Both the position numbers and the translations under genes were made by a program. Below the pieces are notes generated by a model. It was not told the DNA's origin and made no database searches. It was given only the letters and a program-made list of their open reading frames with translations. DNA of 64,000 bases from contig NC_051072.1 in assembly GCF_004664715.2 (NCBI RefSeq), positions 248,001 to 312,000 of the forward strand, read 5' to 3'. This document shows, one piece after another, positions 24,316 to 36,008 of this stretch. Every line of letters starts with the position of its first letter. Within the stretch, counting starts at the first letter, position 1. This DNA comes from Peromyscus leucopus. Lineage: Eukaryota; Chordata; Mammalia; Rodentia; Cricetidae.

Positions 24316-25319
24316 AAGACCTGCAGACATCTACCATATCAGGCTTCTGACATTCTTTCTACTGCTTTTCCCTTAGGAATCAATGACTTTTGACCTTAGA
24401 TGTGTGTAAGGGACCTCTTCTCCAATGTCTGACACAGGTGTAGCTTTTAATTAGGGCCTTCCACAGGCTAAAATTCTCTATACTTTGACCAATGTGCATA
24501 TGTGTATTATCCTCTATCTACAACATAACTAATATTTTCTGATGGGTGTTGAAAAGTACCTGACTCTGTGCATATAAACAACTTGGGTTCATTTAGTTAT
24601 TATGCACTTATTAGAATAAAGGCTTTAAAAATCTCACTAGGTCTTATCACCTAGCCAGGCAAAAGTATATCATGAAATTAACATCACATCAGTTCCCGTT
24701 TGTGGAATGAGCTTCAAATCCAATCATAAAGTAATTGGTTCCTCTCATAACTTCCCTGCCATTATTGCTCTATGGGCACTGTTGTTTTTTATGAGGCACA
24801 GCAGCTGCACCTGATGCCATCTCTGCCTCAGCTGATGACCGCGTCTCTGCAGCTGCTGCCTTGATGCTGCGGCCTAAGACCGGAAGAGCCTTCTTGTAGT
24901 TTTAACTAACTCTCTATCCTTTTATTTTACCAATAAGAATTCCAGAGTTAAATGCTGGATGACAACCTGCTAGCTCAGAGACAGCTTCTTAAACACCAAG
25001 GGGAGATATTACAGGAGCTTGGATGACTCCACTGGGAAAAACAAGAGTAACTATGCCACAGCCCAGATATCAGATTTCAAGAACCCAGTGGATAAAGTTA
25101 TGACATGGTAAAGGTTTCATGGAACATTTATAGTTACAGAAGAAAGGGACTCATTAATCAAGGCAAGTTTCAAACACATTGCTAGAACAAACTGTTGGAT
25201 GTTACAGCAAAGAGAAGTCTCTACTCTTCTCTGATGACATTCTCAGCATTTTTGCTATTGGAAGTTAGAGGTTCCTGTTGAAAATCCAAAATAATTAACC
25301 TAATATTCTCTACTATGGA
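24316..25319. other. 3' flank of gene B, shared with 57,540-58,820
   Basis: Collinear 3' flank downstream of the finger exons on the minus strand. Unit 2 carries two extra insertions (57,721-58,120 and 58,821-59,959). No polyadenylation site was confidently placed. Confidence 0.6.
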
Positions 25320-25621
25320 TTCATTAGAGATGGATAAGACCTGAATTATCAGCAAAGATTTTACCACACTTCACACACTCATGGAATTTGTAGTCAGAAT
25401 GAACCATTTGATGTGTTTTAAGGGCTGAAAAAGTAAAAATTTAAGACATTTGAAGGATTTCTCTCTTTTATGAACTATATCATGTGTTGAGTAAGGATAT
25501 AAAAATTAGCAAATTCTTCGGCACATTCCCCATACTTTCAGGGATTGTCTTCAGAATGATTTTTTTTTTATGACGTCTAAGGGTTAAAGATAAGGAAAAC
25601 ATCATTACACTCTTCACACTT
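25320..25621 (-). pseudogene. Decayed 3' fingers beyond the stop of gene B
   Basis: After the TAA at 25,624-25,622 the same reading direction still shows finger remnants: KCEEC about 10 nt downstream, further finger-like pieces with stops and shifts, and a last one containing CVKCGK followed by a decayed helix. The stop stands where the Tyr of a linker (KPY) is expected, so an ancestral array was longer than 13 fingers. The same layout is seen at 60,053-60,345. Confidence 0.7.
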
Positions 25622-26804
25622 TTAGGGTTTCTCACCAGAATGAATTCTCTTGTGTTTCATAAAGCCTGAGTGATACCGAAAGCTTTTGTGACATTCTTCA
25701 CATTTGTATAGTTTCTCTCCAGTATGAAGTGTTTGATGTTCCTGTAGACTCCTAGAATAGAAAAACCGCTTGCCACATTGTGCACATGTATAGGGATTGT
25801 CTTCAGAATGGATTGTTTGATGTCTTCTCAAAGAAAAGGATGAGTAAAAACATCTACCACAGTCTTCACATTTGTAGGGATTGTCTTCCCAGTGAATTGT
25901 TTGATGTCGTCTGAGGGATGAAGGTGAGTAAAAACATCTGCCACACTCTGCACATTTGTAGTCCTCAGAATGGATTGGTTGATGTTTTCTAAGAGATGAA
26001 GATGAGGAAAAACATTTGCCACACTCCTCACACTTGTATGGTTTCTCTCCAGTATGGACTCTGTGATGTTCTTGAACGTGTGAAAAGCAGGAAAACCTTT
26101 TGCCACACTCTTCACACTTGTAGGGATTGTCTTCAGAATGGATTATTTGATGTCCTCTAAAGATGAAGATGAAGAAAAACACTTGCCACACTGTTCACAC
26201 TTGTAGGGATTGTCTTCAGAATGGATTATTTGATGTCGTCTCAGGTATGAAGATGAACAAAAACACTTGCCACATTTTTCACACTGGTAGGGTTTCTCTG
26301 CAGTATGAATTCGCTTATGTACCTGAAGAATTGATGGTTCATAAAAAGCTTTGCCACATTCTATACACTTGTATAGTTTCTCTCCACTATGAATCCTTTG
26401 ATGTTGTTTCAGCACTGAAGAAGTATAAAATGCTTTGCCACACTCTTCACACTTGTAGGGTTTCTCTCCAGAATGAATTCTTTGATGTTGCTTCAGCATT
26501 GAAGGATAGTAAAATAATTTGCCACATTCCTCACACTTGTAGGATTTTTCATCAGTATGATTTTTCTGGTGTATAAAAAGTGATTCACGAGTATTAAAGG
26601 TCTTATGACATTCTATACACATATAGGGTTTTTCTCCAGTATGAAGTCTCTTGTGTATGGAGAGTGTTTTATGAGAACTAAGGCCTTTACCACATTCTTC
26701 ACACTTGTAGAGTTTCTCCCTTTTATGAATTCTCTGGCGTTGAATATACAGTGAGTTACAATCAATGGCCTTTGTGTAAATGCTATAATCATTGGTGGTT
26801 ATTC
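25622..26804 (-). pseudogene. Gene B: C2H2 zinc-finger exon, frameshifted in finger 7
   Basis: The acceptor (AG at 26,806-26,805) opens an exon reading ITTNDYSIY, then a degenerate finger (IQRQRIHKREK) and C2H2 fingers of the form YKCEECGK..F..L..H...H. Six complete fingers are read before a one-base deletion near 26,160-26,165 in finger 7. The original frame then stops at 26,143-26,145 (about 219 residues), while the +1 frame continues through fingers 7-13 to a TAA at 25,622-25,624. The sister exon at 60,346-61,532 has the extra base. The linker between fingers 9 and 10 is two codons short (HSEDYKC instead of HSEDNPYKC). If translated, the product would be a six-finger protein; the remaining seven fingers are lost unless a sequencing error explains the shift. 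The family acts as nuclear DNA-binding repressors. Confidence 0.85.
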
Positions 26805-27650
26805 CTGTTGAGCAAAAGTTGAGATATCATCAGAGGCCAGGAAATAGTCTTCATACTTAATGTTTGTCTTTTTAAAGGAAACATTTACTTATATATATTG
26901 AAGCATCAGTGAGAAACTACAGTACACTTCAAAACCTATAGTCACTAAGCATAAATGATAAAATATTGGAGGTAGAAATAATCTACACTTCTACCATAAT
27001 AAGGGCACAGCCAAATAGAACATAGACATAAGGTATATTATACAAAATTTAAAAGCTAAGTAAGTTGTAAGGGAATTTTACCAATAGAAATAAACCCATT
27101 AGCCAATAGAGATGTTCTATGACTGGAAACCCATGAAATTATAAATGAACCAAGCCAGGAAAAGAGAAAGTTAATTGTGCCTGTGTGAATTTGTAACATC
27201 TAAATGCAAAATTATTATTCACATAGAGTTTTATTTTGGAAAGTACAAAAGATATGCTGCACAAGAAGTAGATGGTCCATAAAAATATTGAATTTATAGC
27301 TCATAAATTCAGGACAATATTTGTTTTATTTGGATGACAAGAAAATATAAATCTGAAACATATCAAGTCCTGATTTTAAAAAAAAAAAATCTTCAGATTC
27401 ACCTGTGCATTACACAACATTTACCAGAGACAACATATTTATCAGTGAATAGATGGCAAAATGACTGATTTCCTTTTTTGTTTGTTTTCGCTTTTTCAAG
27501 ACAAGGTTTCTCTGTGAAGACCTCTCTGTCTACCTGGACCAGGCTGACCTAAAACTTAGAGATCTACCTACCTCTGATAGTTGAGAATATCAAGGGGATC
27601 CTTATACCTATGCTTACCACCCAACTGGTATGAGAACTACATGCTAGTTC
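26805..27650 (-). other. Gene B intron upstream of the finger exon
   Basis: Aligns with 61,533-62,375. Contains an old antisense B1 fragment at about 27,490-27,600 (ttttcaagacaaggtttctc), shared with 62,215-62,325. Confidence 0.75.
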
Positions 27651-27977
27651 AAATGGCCATGTCTTGTTCCCTGGCTTTGAATTTGCTCCTCTTAACAAAG
27701 CTAATCCCAGAGCTGAGATGTCAATGTCTGATTGTGTAAGGCGTCCTCAGCAAAGTGGTAGATAATATATGACAGCGGCTCTACCACAAGTAAGTCAGCA
27801 CAGCAGGGTGAACTATGGGCACGCATTTAAACTAACTGGCTTGTGGGATGTGTGAACCCATTACATCAGGTAAAGAAAGCAATATGGCCTGAGGAGGTGA
27901 GGTTTACTGTGAAAGTTCACCTGGGAGCAGTCATTATGAATTACCTTCCAGAGACATCTGAGACAAGCTTCACTGAT

Positions 27978-28314
27978 GTGTAATAATCTTTTTGTACAAT
28001 ATGAATATGTATTACTCTCATTGCTAATAAAAATCTTGTTGGTCAATGAAAGGCAGGATTTTCTAGACAGAGAATGTTAAGAATGGTGGAGTGAAAGGAG
28101 TTGCCAGCAAATGCACAGAAAACAAGAGGAATGTACTGTGTTGAAAGAATGCAGTGCCATGTGGCACAAGGTTGATAAGAGACATGGGTTCACTTAAAAT
28201 GTAAGAGCTACCTAAAAATGAGCCTAAGGCATTTGCTGAGCATTTATAATTAATATTAAGTGTCCATTTTGGTTATTTCAGAGTGCCTTTTGGGACAGGA
28301 AAATTCCACCCACA
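27978..28314 (+). mobile_element. mys-like ERVK LTR in 5' LTR position
   Basis: From tgtaataatctttttgtac through agagctacctaaaaatgagcc and taatattaagtgtcc to aaattccacccaca. It is followed by a decayed primer-binding site, which supports a 5' LTR. Absent from unit 2. Confidence 0.6.
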
Positions 28315-28315
28315 A

Positions 28316-28334
28316 ATGGCATTTGAACCTGGCA
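28316..28334 (+). other. Decayed tRNA-Lys-type primer-binding site
   Basis: tggcatttgaacctggcac lies a few bases after the LTR end and resembles the tRNA-Lys primer site TGGCGCCCGAACAGGGAC with CpG-type decay. It fits a betaretrovirus-like (ERVK) element. Confidence 0.45.
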
Positions 28335-28384
28335 CACCAACACCCACATAAGACCTAAGCAACCTTAAAAATATTCTATATAGG

Positions 28385-28503
28385 CAAAAATGAGCGAGGG
28401 GGGGGGGCACGCTTAATAGCATGGGGGAGAGGGGATTCTGTGAGTCGAGGAGCTGGAATGAGTCCAGAGCACAAGCTACACAGAGGAACCTGTCTGAAAA
28501 AAA

Positions 28504-28557
<54 letters not shown>
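28385..28557 (+). mobile_element. Decayed B1-like SINE with a 50-bp-plus poly(A) tail
   Basis: A G-run, then a B1-like body (gattctgtgagtcgaggagc, acaagctacacagaggaac) and a poly(A) tail of more than 50 bases from about 28,499. Such a long tail on a diverged body is unusual. Confidence 0.65.
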
Positions 28558-28559
<2 letters not shown>

Positions 28560-28889
28560 GAGCCGAACAGGGCTTCCTAGTCTTTTGTCTTTCATGTGAG
28601 CTGCAGTACAGAGATGCATCTCCTGGCAGCTGCCTACAGATTAGAGCCACCAGCATGAGCCCTGCAAGCACACTGTGTGGTGGGTTTGGGGTTTTGCTCA
28701 TGCAGACAGAAAAGGTTACAGATGCTCAGGAAAGATTCAGATTTGGGGTAAAAAATAAATGTGATACACTATGTTTAAAAGTGTGCATAAGATTGGGAGA
28801 AAAACAAAGAGGGTATAGACAGTCTAAAAATATATACATACTTTTAAAATAATAAAATAAAAGTCCTTCAAGAGGGAATAAAGTAATAC

Positions 28890-29262
28890 AAAAATGCCAC
28901 ATAAATGGGGGAAATACACAAAGTGTCTGGATTCTGTATGTTATTGTCTTATCTTTGGATTTCTGATTGCTAATGAAGGAACAACACTTGCTAAGACACA
29001 TGGGACGATGAAAACTGCTGGATTAAACCAACCTGTATATTTTAAAAATACCATGACTTTAAAAAAGAAATCTAAAAATATGTTACTTTGGGAGATAGGT
29101 TATGTTTTTATTTCCACAGGACATGAAAGGCTGTGGATTCATTCAATCTTGATATGGATCAGGTTTGATCCAGGAGGAAACCCTGAAAATACTGGCTATA
29201 AACATAAAGAATATAAACCTATAAAAACTACAAAATGCATAATGTATATTTTACATGCATAA
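28890..29262 (+). pseudogene. ERVK pol remnant: integrase C-terminal region, copy 1
   Basis: A frame containing SKNMLLW, FISTGHERLWI and IRFD resembles the integrase DNA-binding end of betaretrovirus-like pol. Related pieces are at 33,290-33,470 and, antisense, 54,425-54,739. The catalytic core is absent, so this is a fragment. Confidence 0.6.
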
Positions 29263-30020
29263 ACATAAAAAAATCAACTTTGGCTAACTTGAGGACAACA
29301 TACAGTCTATACTTGTATTAATACAGATATCTATATTATCTTTAAAATTTTATATATTTTCAGAGCAAGAACAGACAGTAATAAAAATGTATAGCCAGAT
29401 GATGGAACATCTCAGTGCACCTCTGTTGCACTCTCCTTAGAATTTTGCATTTACAACACTTTCAAGGCTGCTGACTGAGATGATCCAATATCACAGACTA
29501 TCCAGCCAAGACTTAACAATTATCCTGGTTTTCTCAAGGCTTCCCCAAAGATACCAGTGCCCACAGACAGCAGGAAGTAGTCCAAAGAACAAACCCATAT
29601 TTCCAAAATATGGGTTACAGGTGTTTATTATCATTTAAGGGGGATTGGTTACATGTTTTTATTAGATTTTTTTTTATGGAAAACAAAAGAGTTAAAGTCA
29701 AAGATTTCTTTCTAAAGGAAAAGGGAGGATATTATATAGAAATGATGATATAAAAGGGTAGATTATTGAATCTACTTTAAGCCAAAAGACAACCATTAAT
29801 TTCAATATATTTTACATTGGCATGCATTTTGGTTTATTGATACAAATTTGAAGTTTATTTTGCTATACTGTATGCATATTACTAATCTTGTTTAGTGTAT
29901 TGTGTTTATACAGCTCATTTAAAAATATAATGTGTAATTAAAAATACAGGTTAGTAGTTAGTCATCTATAATAATCAAACTTATGTTAGATATGTCTTCA
30001 AGGTCATAAGCAGATGAATT

Positions 30021-30071
<51 letters not shown>

Positions 30072-30140
30072 TGCTCAAACACTTCAAAGATCAACAGAAT
30101 ATGGCATTTAAGATGTTTTAATAACATAAGGCTGGCATAC
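29263..30140 (+). mobile_element. ERV tail (pol end to pre-LTR), copy 1
   Basis: Matches 33,900-35,390 (agactatccagccaagac, gattattgaatctacttt, atggcatttaagatg) and 62,390-62,860. Contains a (GATA)n tract at 30,020-30,071. The expected 3' LTR is missing. Confidence 0.65.
30020..30071 (+). repeat. (GATA)n microsatellite
   Basis: About 13 perfect tetranucleotide units; likely polymorphic. Lies within the ERV tail. Confidence 0.95.
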
Positions 30141-30800
30141 TTGGCACAGGACTGCACATGGCCAGAGTCACTACCCTCTTGGCTAGATTTTCCTGTCTTT
30201 TCCCCATGCCCTCTGAGGGAGTCTGGGATTGTTCTCTTGCAGCCTATCTGCAACAAACTCCACAGGCTTTTGGACTCCAAAAATCAAAGTAGTTAGCCGC
30301 TTTTGCATGTTCCTCCATGAATACAGCTGGCTCTTTGGCTTCTTCCCTCTCCTGGTGGGTGTGCGCTTTCCCTAGATGGGCTACTAGCTCAGTTGCCACA
30401 CTATATAGCTGGTTTAACCATTGATTGGGCTTCTACTGTTCTATGCAGAACAGTCAGCATCAGATCTTCAACATCATCGTCAGCAGATTTGGTGAGATAA
30501 TTGGGATTTTTTAAAAGGGGAAATTAGTTAAAAGAGAGTTTTGTCCCACATTAAAAGATAGAAAATACTATTACAATAGAGGGAGTTAGGTCTCTATATG
30601 GTAATACACTGGATGGTTTGAAAATGGAACAATTAAATGAAAGGATAATTAAGGTAGATGGGAATTACATAGTGTCAATTATAAATATTATCTGATCATT
30701 TTGTTTTATCACTAAAGATGTTGGTTAATATGAGTGTTAAGTGACAAGTCTTACAAAACTATTAAAACAGATCATAGAGATATTCAAATCCAGACAGAGG
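30141..30800 (+). other. ERV-associated sequence, 5' of gag
   Basis: Lies between an ERV tail and the gag remnant. Probably leader or matrix-region sequence of the element, but no conserved motif is visible. Confidence 0.35.
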
Positions 30801-31920
30801 AACTTAAAGGTAAACCAATCTCAGCATTGCATTATAAGGTTACAGAGGAACATCCTAAGGTTTCAAACAGCCAACCTTAATTTATCCAGTGACCTTCCAG
30901 GAACTGACAAATGACAGATATTCTCAAGGCTGTGTAAGAGCTGACTGGATTCCTGTGCAAATGTTAGATATGAGGATATTCAAAGAACTGATAGTCTCGT
31001 ATGGCATTCATTCACCTTTTGTAAAGCAGATGTTAAACTCATGGTCAACTTGTAATAGAGTTATCCTTCAAGACTAGAAAGACTGGGTTCTAGCAGTCTT
31101 GAAGGCTGGTCCTCAAGTGGAGGACCTGGCAGAAAGATGAGGCTAAGAACACTAAACAATGAAGTAGGGCTAGAGGTATGAAAATCTCCCAAGACCACAT
31201 TCTTGGAGAGGGCAATTATGCTAATGTAGAAAGGCAATCTCTATATGATGAACATACCCTGTCTTTATGTCACACAGCAGCCTTGAATGCTTGGGACAGA
31301 ATTGAAGAAGTAGGAAAGAAAATTGACTTATTTACTACAGTTATACAGGGCCCAAAAGAAACCTTCAATGATTTTTTTTTAACAAACATTGACTTTGGTG
31401 ATAAATAGAATGATACTAAATTCAGAAACCAAACTAATAATAATTGAATCTCTGACTTTTGAAAATGTTAATTCACAATACAGAAGGGTAATTAGGCCAC
31501 TAAAGGCAAGATCAGCACCCACAGAGGAATGGATTTGAGATACAGTCAATATTGAATCTCATAACCACAATGGTGCCTGGATAGGAGAAGTGGTTTCCAG
31601 AAGTTTGAAGAAAAATCATGTTAGGTGTTTCAATTGTGGTAAACAAGGTCACCTAACAAAGGATAGTGCCCACAGCATTGCTAAGAATAATCCAAACAGA
31701 ATGTCCCTCCCTTCTGGAGTATGCATAAGGTGTAGCAATAGATGACATTCAACCAAGGAATGTAGATAAACAAGGGAAAGACAAAGTAACCTTTTGTCTT
31801 CCAGAAATGCCCTGGGGGGGCAGTCTCTCACAGGCACCTCTATCACATTTGATTCAGTCATTTCCTGTGACCATGGGGAAAACTCATTCCCAGAGCAATG
31901 AAAGAACTTAATGCCTGCTG
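30801..31920 (+). pseudogene. ERVK gag remnant: capsid and nucleocapsid
   Basis: The capsid part shows YGIHSPFVKQML near 31,000 and the major-homology-like IQGPKETFNDFF near 31,350. The nucleocapsid shows a CCHC knuckle at about 31,629-31,668 whose last Cys is Ser (CFNCGKQGHLTKDS), and a second knuckle (CIRC...H....C near 31,721) broken by an internal stop. Several stops and shifts separate the pieces, so it is non-functional. The sister fragment at 63,549-64,000 keeps the last Cys of knuckle 1. Confidence 0.8.
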
Positions 31921-32039
31921 TAAAAAAAAAAAAAAAAAATCATACTGCTCTGGATGATATAAGACCTTCAGAAGATAAAACAAAAAAATTCCAGAGAAAC
32001 AGTAAAGCAAATATTTTGGCAAACTTCTATAAATGAACA

Positions 32040-32345
32040 GGAGCCAAAGTTAAAAATGTGAATAAATGACATTGTCATTGAAGGTCTTGTAGACATAGGT
32101 GTGGATGTAACAATAATTGCACCAGAATCTTGGTTATCCTGTTCAGGAGATACATGTTCAGCTTTTAGGGAACAGAATATAATCTCAAGTAAGAGTGCAA
32201 GATGGGTCTAATATATATGGCCAGAAATACAGAGAGGACTATTAAAGCCATATGTGACTAATATAGCAATGAATTTATGGGGATGTGATTTGTGACATCA
32301 ATGATATACTCAGATTAACATCCCTCAAATCTCAGAAACAAACCA
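32040..32345 (+). pseudogene. ERVK protease remnant, active-site motif altered
   Basis: A frame near 32,075-32,140 reads LVDIGVDVTIIAPESW, matching the retroviral aspartic protease active-site region where D-T-G is expected. Here it is D-I-G. Downstream stops follow, so it is inactive. Confidence 0.75.
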
Positions 32346-32634
32346 AAACTATAATACATTTCTTGGAATAATATAAAAGGTATCATAAAGTATAGTCATC
32401 GACCATTCAGGTTGTACAAGATCAGGGCACAACAGCTGCTGATCTTTCAAAGGCAACAAAAGCCCTACCTTTAAAATGGATAATAAACAAACCTGTATGG
32501 ATTGAGGAATGGCTTTTAACATCAGAGAAATTATAGGCCTTAGAACTAGTATAGAAGCACCTAAATGATCAGCATACTGAAGAATCAACCAGGCAAGAAT
32601 TGGAATTTTCTTATATCTGTTATTAAAAATAAAT

Positions 32635-32742
32635 CTATTGAGTTCAAGGTCAGCCTGGTCTACAGAGTGAGCTACAGGACAATCTCCAAAAGGAACACAG
32701 AGAAATTCTGCCTCAAAAATAAATAAATAAATACATCTAGAA
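32635..32742 (+). mobile_element. Partial B1 SINE inside ERV pol
   Basis: Starts inside B1 (gagttcaaggtcagcctgg) and ends caaaaataaataaataaatac. It splits the protease and RT parts of the element. Confidence 0.85.
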
Positions 32743-33240
32743 AATGGAGAATGGCAAGAGATCTAAGAGCTGTTAATAAGGTGATTCAGCCAATTGGCTC
32801 TCTACAGCCTGGAATTCCTTTGTTTTCACTGTTAACTAAAGGAGGACCTCTAATAGATATTGACTTAGAAGACTGTTTCTTCACTATACCTTTAAAAAAA
32901 AGGATAAAGAAATATTTTTCCTTTATATTTCCTACTTAAAAATTTCAGCCTCTTAAGAGATATCAATGGAAGCTTCTCCTACAGGGATTGTTAAAAAGCA
33001 ATATCCCAGGCCAATATTTTGTACAACAGCCATAGGAAATGATACATAAGCAATTTTATCAATCTATAGTTTACCATTACATGAATGACATTTTGCTGGC
33101 TGATTCAAATATAGATACTTTAGAAAGAATGTTTGAGGAAAGAAAGAAAATTGTGCTTTGTTAGGAACTACAAATTGCTCCTGAAAAGATTTCAAAAGCG
33201 AGATTCTATTATTTAGGGTACAAAATATGTCTACAATAAA
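32743..33240 (+). pseudogene. ERVK reverse transcriptase remnant
   Basis: WRMARDLRAVNKVIQPIG and LIDIDLEDCFFTIPL are RT finger/palm motifs (32,743-32,930). Near 33,073 the catalytic box reads YMND instead of YMDD, within YHYMNDILLAD. Stops intervene. The thumb, RNase H and integrase core are missing; the sequence jumps to the integrase end. Confidence 0.8.
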
Positions 33241-33475
33241 TTCGACCCCAAGAGGTACAAATTAGGAGAGATCGATTGCGGACTCTTAAAATTAATGAAT
33301 TAAAACAGCCTGCATATTTTAAAGATTTGTTGTCCTCAGAATGGAAACCAGGATATGTATTACATTAAGAAGAGGTTTTGCTTTTGTTTCCTCAGGAGTA
33401 GAAAAGCTATGGATAACATCAAAATTGAAAATGATTAGATTTGAACAAGAGAAACCTCTTAATTAGAAGAGATGA
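33241..33475 (+). pseudogene. ERVK integrase C-terminal remnant, copy 2
   Basis: AYFKDLLSSEWKPGYVL near 33,310 and, in another frame, RGFAFVSSGVEKLW then KLKMIRFEQEKP. Follows RT directly, showing a large internal deletion. Confidence 0.7.
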
Positions 33476-34069
33476 TAGTTCATCAAATAGCATGGCTGTT
33501 CAATCTAAATTAACTTTAAGACTAACAAATGCTTTTCATTTGATCAGATATAACTTTCAAAAAAGGAATCTCCCTGAAGTTAGACTTGGGAAGGGATTTT
33601 GGTTTTGTCTTTTCCAGGAAAATGAAGACACCCAATTAAGGAATCTGAAGAGCACTGGACAAATAAGACATGTGAAGAAAAAGGACAAATATCCAGGAAA
33701 AAAACTGTCACAAAAAAGAGAGTAAATGAGCATGTTAGTATTCACATCTCCAACAGAATAAAATTTAATAAATCTTCCCAAATGTTTGTTTCTACTTTTC
33801 TGCACAGACAGATAATGCAAATAGTCATTTTGTATTCCCTTTTCAAATGGAAACTAAAGCTAGTTTGGAGTTGGATTATGGTTCTGTCCTTCTGTAAACC
33901 CAAGCATGATTGATAAAGAAAATCCAAAATCTCTGTATCAGATCAGAAGAGCCACCTGATATGGGACAAAAGATAAACCAAATTTGGGAACCATTTTATA
34001 TCCACTAAGCTCTAATCACTTTGTTTTATTATGAATCTTTAATACTTTGTTATTATCACAAAATATATA

Positions 34070-34110
<41 letters not shown>

Positions 34111-35726
34111 ACTTTTGTCATGATTATATAGAGTATTAACTAATTCTAGAAACAGGCTTCATCTAGCTTCTCATACATGATTTTTAGTTTGAATTTCTCT
34201 CAGGTAACTAGAAAATTAAGTTTTTGTACTCTGGATGTACATAACTAATATTGATCCTTTAATCTCTTTGAGATCTTCTGTATCTGACATTTAAAATGTT
34301 TAAGTTATTTACAGTGAAGGATAAACTTTTCTAACAGTGATCTCCAAAGTCTCCAAAATGATGATTGGAACCCACAATGATGACTCCACCCAGACTATGG
34401 TAATGACACTAAGCTGACAAAGACCATCTAAAGATCAGCTTTAGACTACAACCTGGTCAGGAAAATTTAAATATGACTAGCTGAAATGATCCAGGCTCAC
34501 AGACTAATCTAGCCAGGAATTGAGATAAGCGCTGCATTTTCCTATTACACAGAAACTGGACAACAAATAATACAGCTACCTCTCCAAGAACTTGATAATT
34601 ATCCCAATTTTTCAGGGTACCCTAAAGATTTCACTGCTCACAGACAGCAGGAAGTAAATTTAAGAACAAAACACCAATATTCCCAAGAGTTGATGTGTGT
34701 AGATTTTGGTCATTCAATGGATTATGGATGTTTGTCATCATTTAGGGTGGTTGGTTACAAGTTGTTATTGGTAATGATTAGGAAAAGACTTGAGCAAAGG
34801 AGATTTGATTCAGGGATCTTGTTTTGAAAGGAAAAAGGGGGAATATAGTTATAGTAGGATAGAAGTGTAGATTATTGAATCTACTCTGAAAAAAGAGAGG
34901 ACAGATATTATAGGATAAAAATATAGATTATTGAATCTACTCTGAAAAGAAAAAGGGGGTATAGATAGGATAGAATAGGATAAAGAGGTAGATTGTTGAA
35001 TCTGCTTTTCAACAAAAAAGCATCTACCATTTTTAAATACTTTACATTTGTTTGGATTTTTGTATATTGATATAAATTTGAGGTTATTTTTATTAGAACA
35101 TACTGTACATACAATTCTACTCCTGTGCAAGGTATTGTACCTATGCAACTCATTTAACAATATAATGAAAATTACTAGTCCTTGAAAGTTATTACTATAA
35201 ACTATTTAGGATAATAAAGAAATAGAAGGTTGTTAGTTAGTCACCATTAGCAAAAAAAAAAAACCCTTGTAGTCAGGTTACATATGTTTTCAAGGTCAAA
35301 GAAAGATATATTTTAGATAGACAGGTCATCTTAACATGCTTCATACATCTATAGAATGTGGCATTTAAGATATGCTAATAACATAGGTTCTCTGCCCCTT
35401 TTAACTAACAATGAGATATGTGTGATCCTGGCAGCACCAATCTACTTCAGAGAAGATGATGGGCATTGGAGAATCTCCATATGGAGTTTCCTTTCCTTGT
35501 GGCAAATGTTAGACACTGGGAAAGAAAGTGCCCTTGCCTCAACTGCTGACTGTGTGCTGTCCAAAATGGATAAGCAGGACACAAAAGAAAGAACTGCCAA
35601 ACTGTGCCAAGAAATGATAGGACAGCCTTTTAGAATCACCTGCTTCACAGCAATTTTTTGTTATACATAGTTTTACTTTGTTAAAATTAAAACATTCCTT
35701 TTCAATTAGACAAAAAGGAGGAAATG
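33476..35726 (+). mobile_element. ERV internal tail up to a polypurine tract
   Basis: Non-coding tail between pol and the 3' LTR, with no env visible. Contains a (TA)n tract at about 34,074-34,108 and an approximate triplicate of a 60-65-bp unit (34,830-35,010, each with gattattgaatctactctg). It ends in the purine tract acaaaaaggaggaaa directly before the LTR. Confidence 0.65.
34830..35010 (+). repeat. ERV-internal tandem repeat, about three 60-65-bp units
   Basis: Each unit has an A/G-rich block (aaaagggggaatatag type), a stretch with ataggataga, and tagattattgaatctac. Two units are seen reversed at 16,905-16,990 and one at 29,735-29,790, so the number of units varies between elements. Confidence 0.7.
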
Positions 35727-36008
35727 ATGTGAAATAATCTTTCTGCACACTGTGAGGATGCATTGCTTTTGTTGTTAATAAAAAGCTGATTTACCCAAGT
35801 CTAGGAAGAATTTTGGGGCAGAGAGAATACTGGGAAGAAGGGCAGAAGCAGAGGAATCACCAGGATAGAAAGGAGAAAGAGATAAACATACCACATAGAG
35901 AAAAGGTACTGCCAAGTGGCAGAGTGTAAATAAGACAGATGGGTTAATACAACATGCAAGAGCTAGTTAGTAATAATCCTAAACTATCAGCTGAGCACTA
36001 ATTAAAAA
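35727..36008 (+). mobile_element. 3' LTR of the mys-like ERV, first part
   Basis: Starts tgatgtgaaataatctttctg after the polypurine tract and runs to gctgagcactaatt. The remaining end (taagtctccaagtagttattt, tggctggtgggacaga) resumes at about 37,738-37,785, so the LTR is split by the insertion at 36,009-37,735. Confidence 0.7.

Noticed and set aside
26163..26576. Plus-strand ORF of 137 residues, with a related one at 60,978-61,307
   Set aside because: Exactly antisense to the finger array; its repeats (HTCRVSLQ type) mirror finger codons and do not indicate a separate protein.
28273..28701. 142-residue minus-strand ORF
   Set aside because: Runs through the poly(T) complement of a SINE tail (poly-Phe); not a protein gene.
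30020..30280. 86-residue minus-strand ORF ending in IYLS repeats
   Set aside because: The repeat part is the (GATA)n microsatellite translated.
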